64,000 nt of DNA from Butyrivibrio sp. FCS014 (GTDB lineage Bacteria > Bacillota > Clostridia > Lachnospirales > Lachnospiraceae): NCBI RefSeq assembly GCF_000526935.1, contig NZ_JAHA01000019.1, positions 434,001 through 498,000 of the forward strand, given 5' to 3'. Below are positions 63,403 through 64,000 of this stretch, in pieces; within the stretch, counting starts at the first letter, position 1; each line of letters begins with the position of its first letter. Position numbers and translations under genes: made by a program. Under the pieces are notes generated by a model. It was not told where the DNA came from. It did not search any database and was given only the letters and a program-made list of their open reading frames with translations.

Positions 63403-64000
63403 TTAATCTTTGGTTTTCCTGAAAAAATTATCCAGTGTTGCCAGAAGTTTGTCCTTAGAAATTGATTTCAAAAGATAATCGGCAGGCTTAAGTGAGATAA
63501 CATCGGTTACGCTCTTTCTGTCATTCTTTCCCGTAAGGAACATAACGGGGGTGGAATTGGAGAAGGATTCGCTCTTAAGCATCTCCATTACCTTAGGTCC
63601 GTCCAGTACCGGCATATCATAATCAAGAAGGATAAGATCCGCCTTGTTGGTGGCAAGCCAAGCCACAGCCTGTGTGCCGGAATTTGCCATTCCTACACGG
63701 TAGGTGTCCTTAAGCCACTCTCTTACCATCTGAAGATAAGTAAGATCATCGTCCACTATAAGGATACTTTTCCTTCTCTGCTGCTCATATTCATCGTCAG
63801 TTACTATCATGATCTTGCTCATAAGATCAGACATATCAAGAGGTCTTGAAATCTCAAAGGCAACATCTTCCTTTGGCACATATCTGTGCACAAACTCAAA
63901 GGCCTCCTTATCACCTATGACCATAAGGATCATGTTCTCATACATGCACAGGTCCTTAAGGTAAACCATGGCATCACTGTGCTTGTCTACCTCTGCGTCT
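63403..64000 (-). CDS. Response regulator, C-terminal part: pseudoREC-REC (cut by window edge)
   Basis: The frame is open to the window end (about ten codons before the first visible ATG at 63969), so the N-terminal part is missing. The first visible domain (to about 63800) is receiver-like without the acidic pocket. The second is a full receiver: KSILIVDDDLTYLQMV, phospho-Asp in LILLDYDMPVLDG, VMFLTGKND and the Lys in YLLKS. No output domain follows. It resembles the end of the 27756-29522 regulator in domain order and wording. It shares a transcript with the GGDEF-EAL gene. Confidence 0.85.
   Translation of the reverse strand, partial: DAEVDKHSDAMVYLKDLCMYENMILMVIGDKEAFEFVHRYVPKEDVAFEISRPLDMSDLMSKIMIVTDDEYEQQRRKSILIVDDDLTYLQMVREWLKDTYRVGMANSGTQAVAWLATNKADLILLDYDMPVLDGPKVMEMLKSESFSNSTPVMFLTGKNDRKSVTDVISLKPADYLLKSISKDKLLATLDNFFRKTKD

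Overview
The window looks like chromosomal DNA of an anaerobic, plant-fibre-degrading Firmicute, most likely a rumen or gut Lachnospiraceae of the Butyrivibrio/Pseudobutyrivibrio type. This is an inference from gene content: a Firmicutes-type division cluster, GH53/GH78/GH2/GH1 plant-glycan enzymes, GHKL/LytTR regulators, a LytTR-DUF3021 pair, BlaI/BlaR1, ECF S-components, degenerate GGDEF/EAL signalling proteins and strong AGGAGG ribosome sites. Most genes lie on the minus strand. No rRNA, tRNA or CRISPR array was seen.

Region by region. 1-6.8 kb: the head of the division and cell-wall cluster (mraZ-rsmH-ftsL-PBP-mraY-murD-ftsW, the last cut by the window edge), with a promoter and five MraZ-type boxes in front of mraZ. 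7-10.5 kb: HerA-like ATPase, DegV lipid-binding protein, low-molecular-weight phosphatase. 10.6-12.8 kb: a small accessory cassette (HTH protein, Bro-N antirepressor-like protein, unknown protein) bracketed by a 66-bp duplication of an integrase 3' end, beside a truncated integrase. 12.8-22.3 kb: a glycoside operon (isomerase, GH1, GH78 rhamnosidase, GH2, GPH sugar transporter) with a divergent AraC regulator. 22.4-26.8 kb: lipoprotein, gene fragment, PadR with a membrane ferredoxin, and a plus-strand operon of pyridoxal kinase, ECF S-component and radical SAM protein. 26.8-37.2 kb: housekeeping and regulatory genes, including a REC-Hpt-REC protein and a LytTR-DUF3021 operon with three regularly spaced boxes.

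37.3-44.4 kb holds the most unusual locus. A GHKL kinase and LytTR regulator are embedded among five uncharacterised proteins without signal peptides (EF-hand-like, coiled-coil or very acidic). Similar 20-21-bp-spaced direct repeats precede three of its transcription units. 44.5-46.3 kb: BlaR1/BlaI. 46.5-51 kb: peptidase T, C_GCAxxG_C_C protein, HAD hydrolase with a LexA-like box in its promoter and an 18-bp tandem repeat at its stop, BioY with a BirA operator, a hairpin-repeat array and a short BirA. 51-57 kb: CorA, SDR, nucleoside uptake and hydrolysis genes, MATE pump, LysM protein, NUDIX. 57-64 kb: a double-glycine-leader peptide whose core has classical C2H2 zinc-finger spacing, a 200-bp palindrome, a large secreted GH53 galactanase, a degenerate GGDEF-EAL membrane protein and a response regulator cut by the window end.

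Repeats are prominent: seven REP-like hairpins with a GACTCCGTCCC core, several of which overlap or abut stop codons, plus several regularly spaced operator-like arrays. All functional calls come from reading motifs by eye; no database search was run.
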